Assembly: GCA_949358305.1 (NCBI GenBank)
Contig: OX442323.1
Location: forward strand, 6,882,001-6,946,000
Origin: Strigamia acuminata
Lineage: Eukaryota > Arthropoda > Chilopoda > Geophilomorpha > Linotaeniidae
Direction of reading: 5' to 3'
DNA: 64,000 bases
Within the stretch, counting starts at the first letter, position 1, and the number at the start of each line of letters is the position of its first letter. Below, piece by piece: positions 23,249 through 46,779 of the stretch. The notes below the pieces were generated by a model. The model made no database searches. It worked only from the letters and a program-made list of their open reading frames with translations, and was not told the DNA's origin. The translations under genes and the position numbers were made by a program.

Positions 23249-26200
23249 TCATCTTCCAAAATTCTCTGCATCTTCGATCGTTTGGGGTAAGTTTTTCTTG
23301 AGGGTTTCGGGCTGAGTCATGGCAGCAAACCCGCCAATAAACGACGCGACACCGAAAACGATGTACGGTAACGATTCCGCCACTCGGCTCTGAAAAATCC
23401 GTTTGATATTTGGATTAAAATTGGATTATTTCGACGGGTAAACTCACAAAAAGTTGCATCTGTGGCGCAATGGTCGTGGCGATGGTGCCGACGAAACCGC
23501 ACACGCCGAGTCCGCTGTTGCGCAGGACCGTCGGGAACAATTCCGCGGAAAATAAGTATAAAACCGAATTGCCGACCGTACTGCCGAATTTCCCGACCAG
23601 AGTGAGCAGCAGCAACAGCCAACTATAATCTTCAATGAAAAAAATTGAATAAAATTGAATAAAATTGATTAAAATTGATTTAAATGTCTAAAAATGTCCA
23701 AAAATGTCCGAAAATTTCAGAAAATGTCAGAAAATGTCAGAAAATGTCAGAAAATTTCAGAAGATGTCAGAAAATTTCAGAAAATGTCAGAAAATTTCAG
23801 AAAAGGTCCAAAATTTTCAGAAAATGTCCCAAAATTTCAGAAAATGTCAGAAAACTTCAGAATAGGTCCAAAAATGTCCGAAAATTTCAGAAAATGTCCG
23901 AAAATTTCAGAAAATGTCCGAAAATGTCCGAAAATTTCAGAAAATGTCCGAAAATTTCAGAAAATGTCCGAAAATTTCAGAAAATGTCCGAAAATTTCAG
24001 AAAATGTCCGAAAATTTCAGAAAATGACCGAAAATTTCAGAAAATGACCGAAAATTTCAGAAAATGTCAGAAAATTTCAGAAAACGTTCGAAAATTTCAG
24101 AAAATGACCGAAAATTTCAGAAAATGACCGAAAATTTCAGAAAATGTCCGAAAATTTCAAAAAATCAACAAACCTGGAGATGTCGGTACAAACTGAATGG
24201 ACACCAGTGCGACGCCGGTCAAGGCAAACGAGCCGCACAACGTGATGCGTCGACCAAAGTATCCCATCGTAAAAATACTTAATAAGTTGGCGGGAATTTC
24301 CACGATCCCGCTTAAAAAGAAACTGAGTGATGCACTGTGAACAGCGATCGAAGTCGCACCCAATGTGACGCCCGTATAGACTAAAACGTTTAAAAACCTA
24401 CGAAAAATCGTGTTAAATCGCGTTTAAAAGTAAATAAAAATGCAATTTACCAACACAACATTAATAAAATCGTTCGGATGCGGAGCCGAGGTGTCCGAAA
24501 CAAGTCGACAATAGTGTACGAACGCTTATTCGAATCAACTAATCGTTCGGTATCGCTGGTCGATTCGAGCGTTTTCGGCTAAATACAATAAAATCGCGAA
24601 TTAATCGATTTAAAACAAATTTACAACGTTTAATCGGACCGCGGGGTCAGTTTGCACCGTTCCGTATTGCACCGTTTCGTCCGCTAAAAGACATTTATTC
24701 CATTTCATCATTTTCTTGGTGATTTTGTCGGCGTCTTCCATTCTTCCCTTCGCCACCAACCATCTGCCGGACTCGGGAAGAATCCTACAATAAAAAAATA
24801 ATTAATATTTTTAAAATTGTAAATTTTCATCACATTTTTATACCAATAAAGGGAAAGGAATAGCAATGCTGGCACGCTCGTTACTAATTGCAGATAAGAC
24901 CAGTCGGTGACGAAATAAGCAATGCCCGCTAATGACATTTCTCCGCAGGAATAAATTAATTGAATTATTTGGGAAACTAAAACTCGTTTGTCCGGCCCAA
25001 TGAATTCCATCACTATAAAATAGACAAATTTATTATGGTTTTTATTCTTCTTGTTTTTTTTAATCAAATACCTAACACAAAGCCGACGTAATATAACGAG
25101 GTTTCCATCGCTTCGACGCAAAATCTCGCTATCATGAAGAATATAATTGAAGGAGCGATTGAAGCGCTGACGCCAAAAAGAGCCAGAAATCCGAGACAAA
25201 TGAGAATCGCCGTTTTACGTCCATATCTGAAAATTTAAACGTTTAAAAATGAATAAGTAATTAAGTTGTATGTTTACCTGTCTGCAATTGTTCCCATAAG
25301 TATATTACCGACGAATCCACCGGCTAAATTAACTGATCCAGCTAATGAGACTAAGTATCGTTTGTCGCAGTATAAATCCCACTAGGAAAATGGAAAGAAA
25401 ATATTAGAATTTTATTTTTGCTTTTAAATCAGTGATGTAACAACAGAAAATTTAAAATTTGACATTTTTTTACACAATATTTAAGTAAAATTTGTCGAAA
25501 ATTACCAAAGATTGCCCAAATTTTGTGAAAATTTATTAAATTTTATCAAAAATTGCTCAAATTTATAAAAAATTGCTCAAATTTATAAAAAATTGCTCAA
25601 ATTTATAAAAAATTGCTCAAATTTATAAAAAATTGCTCAAATTTATAAAAAATTGCTCAAATTTATAAAAAATTGCTCAAATTTATAAAAAATTGCTCAA
25701 ATTTATAAAAAATTGCTCAAATTTATAAAAAATTGCTCAAATTTATAAAAAATTGCTCAAATTTATAAAAAATTGCTCAAATTTATAAAAAATTGCTCAA
25801 ATTTATAAAAAATTGCTCAAATTTATAAAAAATTGCTCAAATTTATAAAAAATTGCTCAAATTTATAAAAAATTGCTCAAATTTATAAAAAATTGCTCAA
25901 ATTTATAAAAAATTGCTCAAATTTATAAAAAATTGCTCAAATTTATAAAAAATTGCTCAAATTTATAAAAAATTGCTCAAATTTATAAAAAATTGCTCAA
26001 ATTTATAAAAAATTGCTCAAATTTATAAAAAATTGCTTAAATTTATAAAAAATTGCTCAAATTTATAAAAAATTGCTCAAATTTATAAAAAATTGCTCAA
26101 ATTTATAAAAAATTGCTCAAATTTATAAAAAATTGCTCAAATTTATAAAAAATTGCTCAAATTTATAAAAAATTGCTCAAATTTATAAAAAATTGCTCAA

Positions 26201-27349
26201 ATTTATAAAAAATTGCTCAAATTTATAAAAAATTGCTCAAATTTATAAAAAATTGCTCAAATTTATAAAAAATTGCTCAAATTTATAAAAAATTGCTCAA
26301 ATTTATAAAAAATTGCTCAAATTTATAAAAAATTGCTCAAATTTATAAAAAATTGCTCAAATTTATAAAAAATTGCTCAAATTTATAAAAAATTGCTTAA
26401 ATTTATAAAAAATTGCTCAAATTTATAAAAAATTGCTCAAATTTATAAAAAATTGCTCAAATTTATAAAAAATTGCTCAAATTTATAAAAAATTGCTCAA
26501 ATTTATAAAAAATTGCTCAAATTTATAAAAAATTGCTTAAATTTTGTCGAAATCTTTCGAATTTTACCAAATTTTGTGATAATTTATCAAAACTTGTTCA
26601 AATTTAGTCCATAAATGATCAAATTTAGTCAAGAAATGATCATATTTAGTCAAGAAATGATCATATTTAGTCAAGAAATAATCATATTTAGTCAAGAAAT
26701 GATCATATTTTGTCGAGAAATGGTCAAATTTAGTAAAAAAAATGATCAAATTTAGTAAAAAATGATCAAATTTAACAAAAAAAATCATCACATTTAGTCA
26801 AAACTGATCGAATACATCAATATTCATCTTTTCTAATAATTGCATATTGATTAGCTGTTACATCACACATTATGTCAGAAACATAAATTTTCGTTTTAAA
26901 TTTTAACCTGGGTAGCAATCGTAGACGTGAATTCTGAATTATCAAACTTATACTTCGAACATTTAACCGTGGATTGCCAATGTGACTTGGGTGGACAAAC
27001 ATCGCTCTCATTAAACAAAAAATGTTCGCATTGGTCCAATACATAAACTCCATCTTTTCTCGTATATGGTATCGTCTTATTCAACCAAGGCTCGTAGTAA
27101 GAAGTAGTTAAATTATCACAGTTATCAATCCAGCACCTGAAATTAGATTAACGAATTAACGCTAATCTTTAAATTATCTAAACTAACGAGTTTATAATTT
27201 AGTTACCTGTGCGGAGGAATGAAACCCACGAATGCGTGAAGAAAAGATTGCCAACATGAAATTATACACGGAATAGCTATCAAAGCTAAAACATATTTTT
27301 GAAATCTTCCAAACTGTCCCACTTTCTTCAATACTTCGTCATAATCCAT
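23249..27349 (-). CDS. SLC22-type major facilitator transporter A (organic cation transporter-like)
   Basis: Ten exons: 27349-27207, 27136-26908, 25381-25278, 25226-25072, 25012-24844, 24784-24625, 24578-24451, 24397-24174, 23629-23448, 23389-23249; 544 aa, typical for SLC22. It starts MDYDEVLKKVGQFGRFQKYV, the family N-terminus, then a large Cys-rich extracellular loop (HRCWIDNCDN, ESDVCPPKSHW). The MFS loop motif GTIADRYGRK follows transmembrane segment 2, and the late segments contain SAELFPTVLRNSGLGV. Twelve membrane helices are expected. Role: plasma-membrane uptake of organic ions; substrate not predictable. Same exon layout as the downstream paralogue plus one extra intron (24579-24624). 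Two introns carry minisatellites, one about 1 kb long. Confidence 0.88.
23684..24165. repeat. 20-bp minisatellite in transporter A intron
   Basis: About 24 copies of units like AAAATGTCCGAAAATTTCAG, with variants GTCAG, GACCG and GGTCC. AAAA tracts recur every 10 bp. Lies wholly inside intron 23630-24173. Its many TTTCAG and ATG strings create long false reading frames. Confidence 0.95.
25555..26540. repeat. 20-bp minisatellite (about 49 near-identical copies) in transporter A intron
   Basis: The unit AATTTATAAAAAATTGCTCA is repeated almost without change. Only three units differ (CTTAA in place of CTCAA), at about 26036, 26396 and 26536, so units are highly homogenised. AT tracts are spaced about one helical turn. 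The array occupies most of the intron 25382-26907. Confidence 0.97.
26585..26795. repeat. 21-bp degenerate minisatellite next to the 20-bp array
   Basis: About 9 units of 21 bp with core AAATGATCATATTTAGTC, distinct in sequence from the adjacent 20-bp array but of the same helical length. Same intron of transporter A. Confidence 0.85.
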
Positions 27350-28550
27350 GCCAGCATGGATGATATTAGTACGGAAACATGGGGTGCTACTGTTTAACTG
27401 GATTTTTCTTCCCTTTAAATTCCGGCGAATCGTTATCGACTTTTAAATTACTCACCGTAGTCGATTATTTTATGTGAAGTAAATTATCGAGTTACTACTT
27501 GTTGATGATCTTGTTATTGTTATTCGGTTTTAAGTGTGACATAAATAAATGTTTTTGTATTTTTTTATGTAAACAATAAAATAGAATTTTAAAAAAATTA
27601 TAATAAATTTATAAAATATTATATCTTATTCATGTTGGAATTTTAAATATCAAAGGGCATTTAGAATCACCTTTTTTTCAAAACCAAATGATAAATAATT
27701 TTAAAAAAAAATTGTTAGCTGAGCTGATTTAATTACGATTGTCCAATAATGACAGGTTATATAACATTTTTGTAACGATAAAATACTAATAAATAAAGAA
27801 AAAATAATAATAAAAAAAAAAAACCTCAACTAGTATTTCCTTTTTATTTGTTCTTTTCACACAAAATATAATAGTCCTCATCATTATAAAAATCAAAGCT
27901 CGTTAACTGTTTCTAAAAGAAAACCAAAGTTAAGCAGCAGCAGCTTGAAACCACAACTTAATTTACCACTAATGATAAATAAACAGTACTGCAATTTCAT
28001 CCAGCTGTGATTACGGATGAGAATTCCATTGAAATTAAATCTGCACAAAATCAAAGAAATTCCTCAGTATTGTATTCTTCTAGATTATGGAGCAACCTTA
28101 ATGATATGCACACACACGAATCACACACAACGAATTGAACTTTTATTCCTCCGGTTGCTGTTGCAATCGGACACAACAATCGCTCATTTACATATGCACA
28201 ATGTACGATTTATTCCAGTTGTGATGGCAATGAGAACACAACAGATACTAAATATTAGACACAAACACAAAATAAAATTTACATTCTTAAGAAATAAATA
28301 TTACTTAATCCACATTTTGCACGTAATGTTTATGAAATCAAAACAATAAATAAAAAATTGCCGACTTAAAAAAACCAAAGTTCAGAAATCAAATTCAATT
28401 TGATATCGTCTAATGAGTCGATGTGTAATAATTGACAAAAAAAATATTTTAAAAATATAACATTTCAATTTTTTATTTTCAGTTTTACAAATTAATTCAG
28501 TACAAATGGGTAAATAAATCATTTATAAAATGAACACTTTTATTACGCCA
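27350..28550. other. Intergenic region between the two transporters
   Basis: AT-rich, about 1.2 kb. A 110-codon plus-strand reading frame at 28017 has no recognisable domain and no codon bias, and was not annotated. Expected to hold the transporter A promoter; no element identified. Confidence 0.45.
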
Positions 28551-31114
28551 TTAACGTGACATCATGGATGCATTTTCCGAAATTAAAGCTTCCGACTCTT
28601 CTTGTAAATCCCCGTCGCTGTTTCTTCTTTTCCTACGCAATTTCACAAACAAACATTTAATATTATCGGTTTTATTTCTAAAATTAAAAAAATTAATTTT
28701 TATAAAAATCTATAAATTTTAATATTACAAAAGCTTCGCTCCCACTCGCCTTCCGAAATTCTCAGCATCGTCTACGGTTTCTGGCAGTTTTTGGTTCAAA
28801 GTTTCGGGTAAAAATATCGCAAATAAACCGGCAAGAAGCGACGATAAACCAAAAATCAACAGCGGAACTTGTCGGCCGTAAACAGACTGCAAACAAACCC
28901 AAATATAAACCCCAAAATTTTAAATTTCCTTCGTATTTTCTCACCAACGACGCAATATAAGGCGCGAGCACGCCTCCGATGTGCGCGAACGTTGAACTTA
29001 AGCCTATTCCGTTATTCCGTAACACGGTTGGAAACAACTCGATAGAAAACACGTAAATGATGGCAAATGCTGCGGCGCATCCGAATTTCCCAACCAACGA
29101 CAAACCAATCGCTATCCATTCGTATCCTGCAATATTTACATTCATTTTCACCGTAAATAAACACAAACAAATAATTTTTCTCGTTTACGTGCATCTTCTG
29201 GAATAAAAACCGTTGAAACACAGCTCAGGCCGCCAATCACCATGCAACTGACGAGTGGTTTTTTCCTCCCTAATCGATTCATAACGAGCATACAGAAAAT
29301 GTAAGCGGGAAACTCCACTAAACTCGTTAATATAAAATCGACGTAGACATTTCCCTGCAAGTTGGTGGCATTCATCGATATGCCGTAATAAGCGATCGTA
29401 TTCATAAACCTAATAAATAAATAAATATGTAATTAAATAAGAAAAATTAAAAACATTTAAATTAAAACGATTGATTTAAATATATTACCAGTTTAAAAAT
29501 ATGTTTAGTGTCCGCCACCTCAGTCTCGGTGTGCGGAACAGGTGAAGAACGGTGACTTTGTTAGAAAGAGATTTTGTTGACGAAGCGGATTGAAAAGTGA
29601 ATGACAAATTTGATTGGTCCAAATCATCATCGTTGTCCGTTTCCATTAACTCTAAAGGGACGGAAGCGTTGTTAAATACGGCCATCTTCTTTATAATTAT
29701 CTTAGCCTCTGAGTAACGTTCTTGAGCAATTAACCAGCGTGGCGATTCTGGTAAAAACCTTTTAAAAAAAATTAATTTGTAGCAATTTGAATCAAAAATG
29801 ACATTTTTTTTTATGTTAATCTCCATAAATAACAATAAAAACGACAAAAGTATAAAATTTCTCTTAAAAAAACAAATTTTTAGCAATTTTACACGAAATT
29901 TGAAACAAAAATGACATTTTTTCATGTAAATCTCATCTAAATCTCCACAAATCACAACAAAAAACGATGAAAATTCAAATTTGCCAAATTTATACACAAA
30001 AAATTGCATAAATTACAAGTTGCTACGTCAATTTTGCTTCATTTTTCGACATCTTACCAGAAATAAAGTAAAAAAAAAACATTCGGAACTGCTAAATAAA
30101 ACTGCAAATCTCTCCAATCTCTGATAAAATACGCCAGTGCGCCGAGCAGCGCTTCACCAAATGCAAATGCAAAGTTGATACCGGTGCCGCAAAGAACACG
30201 TTTCGACTGTCCAACCACTTCGAGACCTAAAAATAAAAAAAAATAATTTAAAAACAAAAATAAAACAAAAATCATCTCATTATCTTACACAAAACAAATC
30301 CGGTTTGATAAATCCCGGTTGTGGCTGCGGCCTCAACAACCCGCACAGCTAAAAACATCACATAATTCACTGAAAACGGCACGATAAAACCAGTCAAATT
30401 ACATAAAAATATAGAAAAAATTATAATTTTCCGTCTTCCAAACCTAAAAAAATAAAAAAAATTAATTTTTGCACATTTTTCCAAATAAATCAGCAAAACA
30501 AACCGATCAGACAAATCGCCGAACACAACAGCACCGATTATAACGCCGACCATCCACAAGGAGCCGGATAACGGGGCCAGCCAACCGTCATCGCAAACCA
30601 AATTCCACTACCAAACACCTAATCACATTAATTAATCAAAACCACGAGCGAATAACCAACTCACGGTGGTCACAACCGTCGATTCGTATACGGAAGCGTC
30701 GTATTTCCATTCATCACACGACACCAATTGATTCGTATCAAACAACGGCGGACAACGCTCGTAACTCTTATTGGAGATTATTTCGTACTGAACACATTGA
30801 TCGTATTTAAATCCAGTCTTATTCGACTCGGGAATCGACGAATTAACCCATGGTTCCACGAACGACGTGGAACTGTTATCACAATTTGTAATAAAACACC
30901 TAAAAAAAATTAAAAAAAATAATTGATTAGAAAAAATATGAAACACTAAAATGTATCGAAATATCTACAACCTGTGATTAGGTGTAGCGGAATTAAAAAC
31001 GTTCGACAACATGTTCATGGCGACAAAAATGGAAGGCAAAAGGACAAGGATGTAAACACATTTATGGTATTTTCCAAATTCGCCGACATGTTCGGTGATT
31101 TTGTCGTAATCCAT
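28551..31114 (-). CDS. SLC22-type major facilitator transporter B
   Basis: Ten exons: 31114-30972, 30899-30665, 30607-30504, 30443-30289, 30226-30058, 29758-29489, 29409-29189, 29126-28945, 28886-28729, 28632-28551; 572 aa. Starts MDYDKITEHVGEFGKYHKC, with the glycosylation-rich first extracellular loop (CFITNCDNSSTSF and several NxS/T sites). Contains the MFS motif GDLSDRFGRRK, FLPESPRWLIAQERY and SIELFPTVLRNNGIGL. Exon phases match transporter A throughout, showing tandem duplication. The acidic loop (TDNDDDLDQSN) and a final exon encoding KRRNSDGDLQEESEA are not in A; an unspliced alternative would stop six codons after ENFGRRV. Role: organic ion transport at the plasma membrane, substrate unknown. 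Confidence 0.88.
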
Positions 31115-31407
31115 CGCGAGTTAAGAAAATTCGAGTGCCGCTTCATGGAAACCGAGTACCCCTAAAAATTGAATAGATAAACACTATCATTACGAGATAA
31201 TTACTCAATCAAATATATCAATAAATACATAATCATATACTTACAACCTGCTAAAAGTCGATCAACAACACGTTGCAATTTCTCGCCATCTGGTGGCGGA
31301 TGCGAAAAGCAGTGCCACGAACACTAAGCCAGGAAAAGCAATGGAGCTTTATTTTGTCTTTTGAGTGAAGAGAAAATGCTCGCATTGTCGGCACGTCATT
31401 TTGTACG
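31115..31407. promoter_or_regulatory. Divergent region transporter B / TMEM267
   Basis: 293 bp between divergent start codons, probably containing both promoters. An upstream ATG at 31376 is out of frame with TMEM267. No specific element assigned. Confidence 0.4.
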
Positions 31408-32112
31408 ATGTTCGAGTCACGTTGGAACGTAGTTAAAGCGTGTGCCATTCATCTGGCTTTGCTGAATTCGTGTATTTTAGGCGACGCTATTTTGGGCGCA
31501 AACGTTTCGATTTTGACGTACCGACACCGAGCAATAATTGACAATTTGGTTCATGGGATTGTGGGGATTTTAAGCTGGTCCGTCGTCACAAACGGCACGT
31601 TTATCAAGGAATGCTTGTTATCCGGATTTCTAGCGAGTTTGATCGATATCGATCACTTCATAGCGGCGAGATCATTCCATTTTAAAGTAAAACCAAACAC
31701 GTCTTCGTAGCTCGCCCTCGAGTGACGATTTGGGGAAGCTACGTAAATAATGAAAATCGTATTAAATTAAATTTATTATTTACAGGACGCTTTGAATTTA
31801 CCAACGAGGCCACCATTCCACAACACTTTCCTTTTAATTCTACCATTCATCAGTTTCCTCACCGCCAATATATTAATCAAAAGCGAAAAACTACAGCGCT
31901 TCTCTTTCCTCTACATAACGGCGGTCATCTCTCATCATGTCCGCGACGGATACCGACGAGGAATCACCTTGAATCCACTCCCAAACATTCCCAGTTTCCA
32001 ATACTGGATTTACATCCTCATAATATTCATATTCCCCCACTTCATCCGCCTATTTATAAACCCACAACCCTTCACCACAACCAACAACGAACGAAACATA
32101 AACATCATCTAA
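31408..32112 (+). CDS. TMEM267: Transmembrane protein 267
   Basis: Two exons, 31408-31686 and 31786-32112; 201 aa (human about 215). Several hydrophobic segments. Family-like motifs are DNLVHGIVGILSW, LIDIDHFIAARSFH, LPTRPPFHNTF and SHHVRDGYRRGI, with conserved His residues resembling a membrane-bound metal-dependent hydrolase-like core. Function is not established for the family. The start is the first Met in the exon matching the family. Tail-to-tail with BRWD, 417 bp between stops; the intervening 32113-32529 looks like UTR. Confidence 0.85.
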
Positions 32113-32529
32113 TATTTCATTAGAAAAATTTATTCATTTTTATTTTTATTTACAACCAAATTGTTTACATTTCAATAAAATTAAAAAAGAAAAAAGAAAT
32201 AAAAATTTCAATCAAAATCAAAGCTGTCCTCTGTTTAATTACAATACCCTAAAAACGAAGAAAAAGAGTTATATATATAACAATTTCCTCACGGATCCAA
32301 ATTCACTTATATTCACAAAACACGAAGTTGAACGTTAAATGCCTCGCCTATCTACAAAATCAAAGTGAAAAATGATGAACCTTTCAGTCTCAAATCTCAA
32401 CCGCAGTGAAAGAACAGAAAAATCAATGATCGCCGCTTTAAATACTTCAAACTTTATATACAAAATGAAAGGACACTTATCAACATTCCCCTCGCATCGC
32501 ATCACTCAATTTAAAGCTATTTCCGTCAG
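32113..32529. other. Convergent 3' region TMEM267 / BRWD
   Basis: AT-rich UTR-like sequence with several AATAAA-like strings (about 32176 on the plus strand). No gene seen. Reading frames here are overlaps with the BRWD C-terminal exon on the other strand. Confidence 0.5.
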
Positions 32530-43778
<11,249 letters not shown>

Positions 43779-44192
43779 GGTGGTAGGGGGTTAGATACGC
43801 TTTTCATTAATGGTTTTCTGTCAAAATACGGGTAAAATTGCCTTTCACAATAGTCGCCATTCCAACAGGAAATTTAGGGAGTCATGAATCACCTCCAACG
43901 ACACGGCGAGGAAGCTTTTACATGGGAGTCTATCTTTCGAATTTGAGAAAATAGTACCTTACCGTTGGGGGGTTTTCGAGGGGTTTTCGGGGTGCGTGCG
44001 GGTTTTGCGGCGGGTTTTAGGGTCGGGGAAGCGAGTTTGGAGGTTTTTGATGGTGATTTCGCCGTCTGATTTGTTGTTAAGGCATGTTTTGTGGGATTTG
44101 GCGGATGGTTATCGCCACGACTTGAAATCATTCAATTGGATCTGTGCGCATGCGTTGAAGACACGTTTTAGGTTTACGTCGGGCTTGGGAAA
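43779..44192. promoter_or_regulatory. Probable bidirectional promoter BRWD/DHDDS
   Basis: 414 bp between divergent start codons, clearly more GC-rich than surrounding introns. No TATA box near either start. Bidirectional use is inferred from the spacing. Confidence 0.45.
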
Positions 44193-46083
44193 ATGGCCGC
44201 GAAGAACGGCATTTTAGCAGCTGAGCTCCGGGCAGATAAAGGCCACAATTCCGACTCGTAAGTAAAAATATAATTTTATTAGCTTAAAAAATAAATATTA
44301 AAATTAAAAATTGCGGTTTTGGTTTGATTTTTTTTTAATCGAATTAAAAAGATGTTCGCATTGGCCGAACAAATCTCTGATGCAATTTCGTGTTAAACGC
44401 GTCGTAAAGTCGTGATTTCGTGTTATTAATGAGTTTTCTATGTCATTTTAGCAAGATGTCTTGGTTTCGAACCGACAAACGATCGTGGCTCGAGTGGTTT
44501 TGCATCAACGTGCTGAAAGCCGGCGAAATCCCCAGTCACGTTGCGCTCATAATGGACGGGAATAGGAGATTTGCCAACAAGAAGAAATTGAATAAAATCG
44601 AGGGTCATGTGCACGGATTTGGAAAGTTGGCGGAAACATTAAATTGGTGCCGTGATTTCGGAATCAAAGAACTCACAGTTTACGCATTCAGTATTGAAAA
44701 TTTTAAAAGACCAAAGGACGAGGTCGATGCGATCATGGATTTAGCCAGAGAGAAATTCAGACATTTACTAGACGAAAAGTAGAAAATTATATTTAAAAAA
44801 AATATAAATTAATGATTTTCAATTTCACTAATTTTTTTTTATTTCAGAGATAAAATTATGAGTTACAATGTGTGCATCCGATGTTTAGGGAATACGAATT
44901 TATTACCGCACGACGTGCAGGAATTAATTTCGGAAATTGTAGAAATATCTAGGAGCAATACGAAGTATGAAAGGCAAAAAGGAAGAAAAAAAGACAAACA
45001 TTTTCTTATTGTTTTAATTAGTTTGATTTATGGATAACAAAAATCCTTTTAGATACGTTTTAAACGTATGTTTTGCATACACAGCACGTGAAGAGATTAC
45101 TAGCGCCATCAGGGAATTAGCAATTGGTGTGGAAAAGGGACTAATCAAGTCGAGGTTAATTTTGATGATAAAGAAATTGTATTGCACGTTAATTTTGTTG
45201 TTTATTTTAGTGACGTAACCGAAACACTGTTGGAAAAATGTCTATACACAAATAAATCAAATCCTCCGAATTTAGTTATCCGGACTTCGGGTGAAGTTCG
45301 ATTAAGTGACTTCCTATTATGGCAGGTGAGTTGATATTACGTCATCTAAGATCGGGACGAGATTGTGGTATCCGAGGCAACTGGAGTGAGTACAAAGTAC
45401 AAAAAATTTTTTTTTTTTACTTTATCAACATTTCCGATCGTTTTACATCTGAAAAAGACGTATTTTTAGTCATAAAAATTGTATTACAACCTTAAAAACA
45501 TGTTTATAAGCATAAAAATGCAGTTTTTAAAATTTAATACGATAATTTCCATCTGGTGATCCACCCCTGCACGCACAATTTCTGCAATTAAGAGCTGTCC
45601 TTGAATAGTAGCCGCGGCTCTTAATTGCGGAAATACGGGATTTGAAATCGGTTTACAATTAACCAGTTGTTAATTCTTTTCATTTTTAGAGTTCGTATTC
45701 TGTTTTGATATTTGTAAAAGTGTTGTGGCCTGAATTCACGTTTTGGCATCTAGCGTTTGCAATTTTCTATTACCAGCGCCAGTCTAAATCAACAAGGGTG
45801 AGAAAATAATTTATTAATTTGCGTTTTGTTTGATTTTTAAAATATTTTTTAGGTCCATGAAGAAAGGAGTATTTCTTTACGGGAGAAAATGGAAACGGAA
45901 CTGTTGCGGGAAATAGCGGCGCGGGAATGTGCTTCTAATGACAGTTTATCGTGTGATGTCGAAGAACGTTTAATTACGCTGACGAAAGCTCGGGAAGACA
46001 GAATAAAGTTATTTTTGATGCATCTAGAAGACAAACGAGACAATTTGATACGTGATTTTATTAAGAATAAAAGAACAAAATAA
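44193..46083 (+). CDS. DHDDS: Dehydrodolichyl diphosphate synthase catalytic subunit
   Basis: Seven exons: 44193-44257, 44452-44778, 44848-44964, 45053-45154, 45211-45325, 45690-45797, 45853-46083; 354 aa (human 333). Cis-prenyltransferase motifs are intact: the catalytic Asp in [12 protein letters not shown], then [31 protein letters not shown] and [15 protein letters not shown], followed by [14 protein letters not shown]. Role: with NUS1 it extends farnesyl diphosphate to dehydrodolichyl diphosphate at the ER, for protein glycosylation. Two starts are possible: 44193 in the first exon (22 extra residues, in phase) or the Met at 44456 ([15 protein letters not shown]), which matches human DHDDS better. 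The longer form is reported because it is open and properly spliced. The C-terminus is a charged coiled-coil-like extension. Confidence 0.95.
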
Positions 46084-46211
46084 ATTATTAAATGTGATGA
46101 AAATAATTGTATAGATTGCGCCTGAAGGAAGGTATTAGGTACAAACTTATGAAATTAACATACAATAACATTCCGTTTTATTTTCAAACGTTAAATAAAA
46201 AGTTTTGATTA

Positions 46212-46531
46212 TCAACTGTTTTTATCAACAATTTTTTTCACATAATTTTGATCGGTTGCATTGAATTCGGAGAACGTAGGTAGAGACCACAATTTGTGCT
46301 GGTAAGCAATTACATAGTGTTGTATTGTTTTAATACATGGAAATTAAAAATGGGAGTTGATAAAATAAAATTAAATAAAACATACCTCGATTTGTCGATT
46401 ACGTGCGAGACGTTGAATTTGAATAGATGATAATAGCGTATTCAATTTATCGGTTACGTTTACCGAGCTGCTCGTATGGCTTTTTGTTTCCCAATGGGTA
46501 GATTGTAGGCACCGGTTGTTCGAAATTAAAC
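46212..46531 (-). CDS. Last two exons of an unidentified small gene
   Basis: Two adjacent open exons with good splice signals: 46531-46386 (acceptor TTGTAG, donor GTATGT) and 46298-46212 ending in TGA. They join in phase and encode about 76 residues including NTLLSSIQIQRLARNRQIE and WSLPTFSEFNATDQNYV, helical and charged. The 5' part was not found: the candidate exon near 46615-46690 does not join in the same frame without an unusual donor. A second frame through the 146-bp exon, joined to that candidate, also stays open for 27 codons and then stops. Not recognised; it could equally be a chance open frame in an RNA gene. It sits 128 bp beyond the DHDDS stop, tail-to-tail. Confidence 0.35.
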
Positions 46532-46779
46532 CTACAATTAGAAAACCACAATAAATGTATTTGAATTATTTAAATTTTTAAAAAACGTTTGCGTTTGATA
46601 TACTCGTAACTCAGCTCGTGGTACGGCCGTTCGGGTCGATAAATTCTCGATTTCGGCAGAAATTACAATTTGCAATCAATTCACCTAATAAAAAATATTT
46701 GGACAAAGCCAAAAAACGCATACCTTTTACCGCACACGATCAAAGCTAGCTTCAAACTGTACAATAAACCCAAAAAAAG

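Noticed and set aside
23684-24282. 147-codon Lys/Ser-rich repetitive frame
   Set aside because: 20-bp minisatellite in a transporter intron; three frames are open with the same low-complexity composition.
25555-26540. CRISPR-like regular repeat array
   Set aside because: Units are contiguous with no spacers, in a eukaryotic intron.
28017-28349. 110-codon plus-strand frame between the transporters
   Set aside because: No domain, no codon bias and no splice context; AT-rich intergenic DNA.
43889-44131. Minus-strand Pro/Lys-rich 80-codon frame
   Set aside because: Lies in the GC-rich BRWD/DHDDS promoter region, with no homology recognised.
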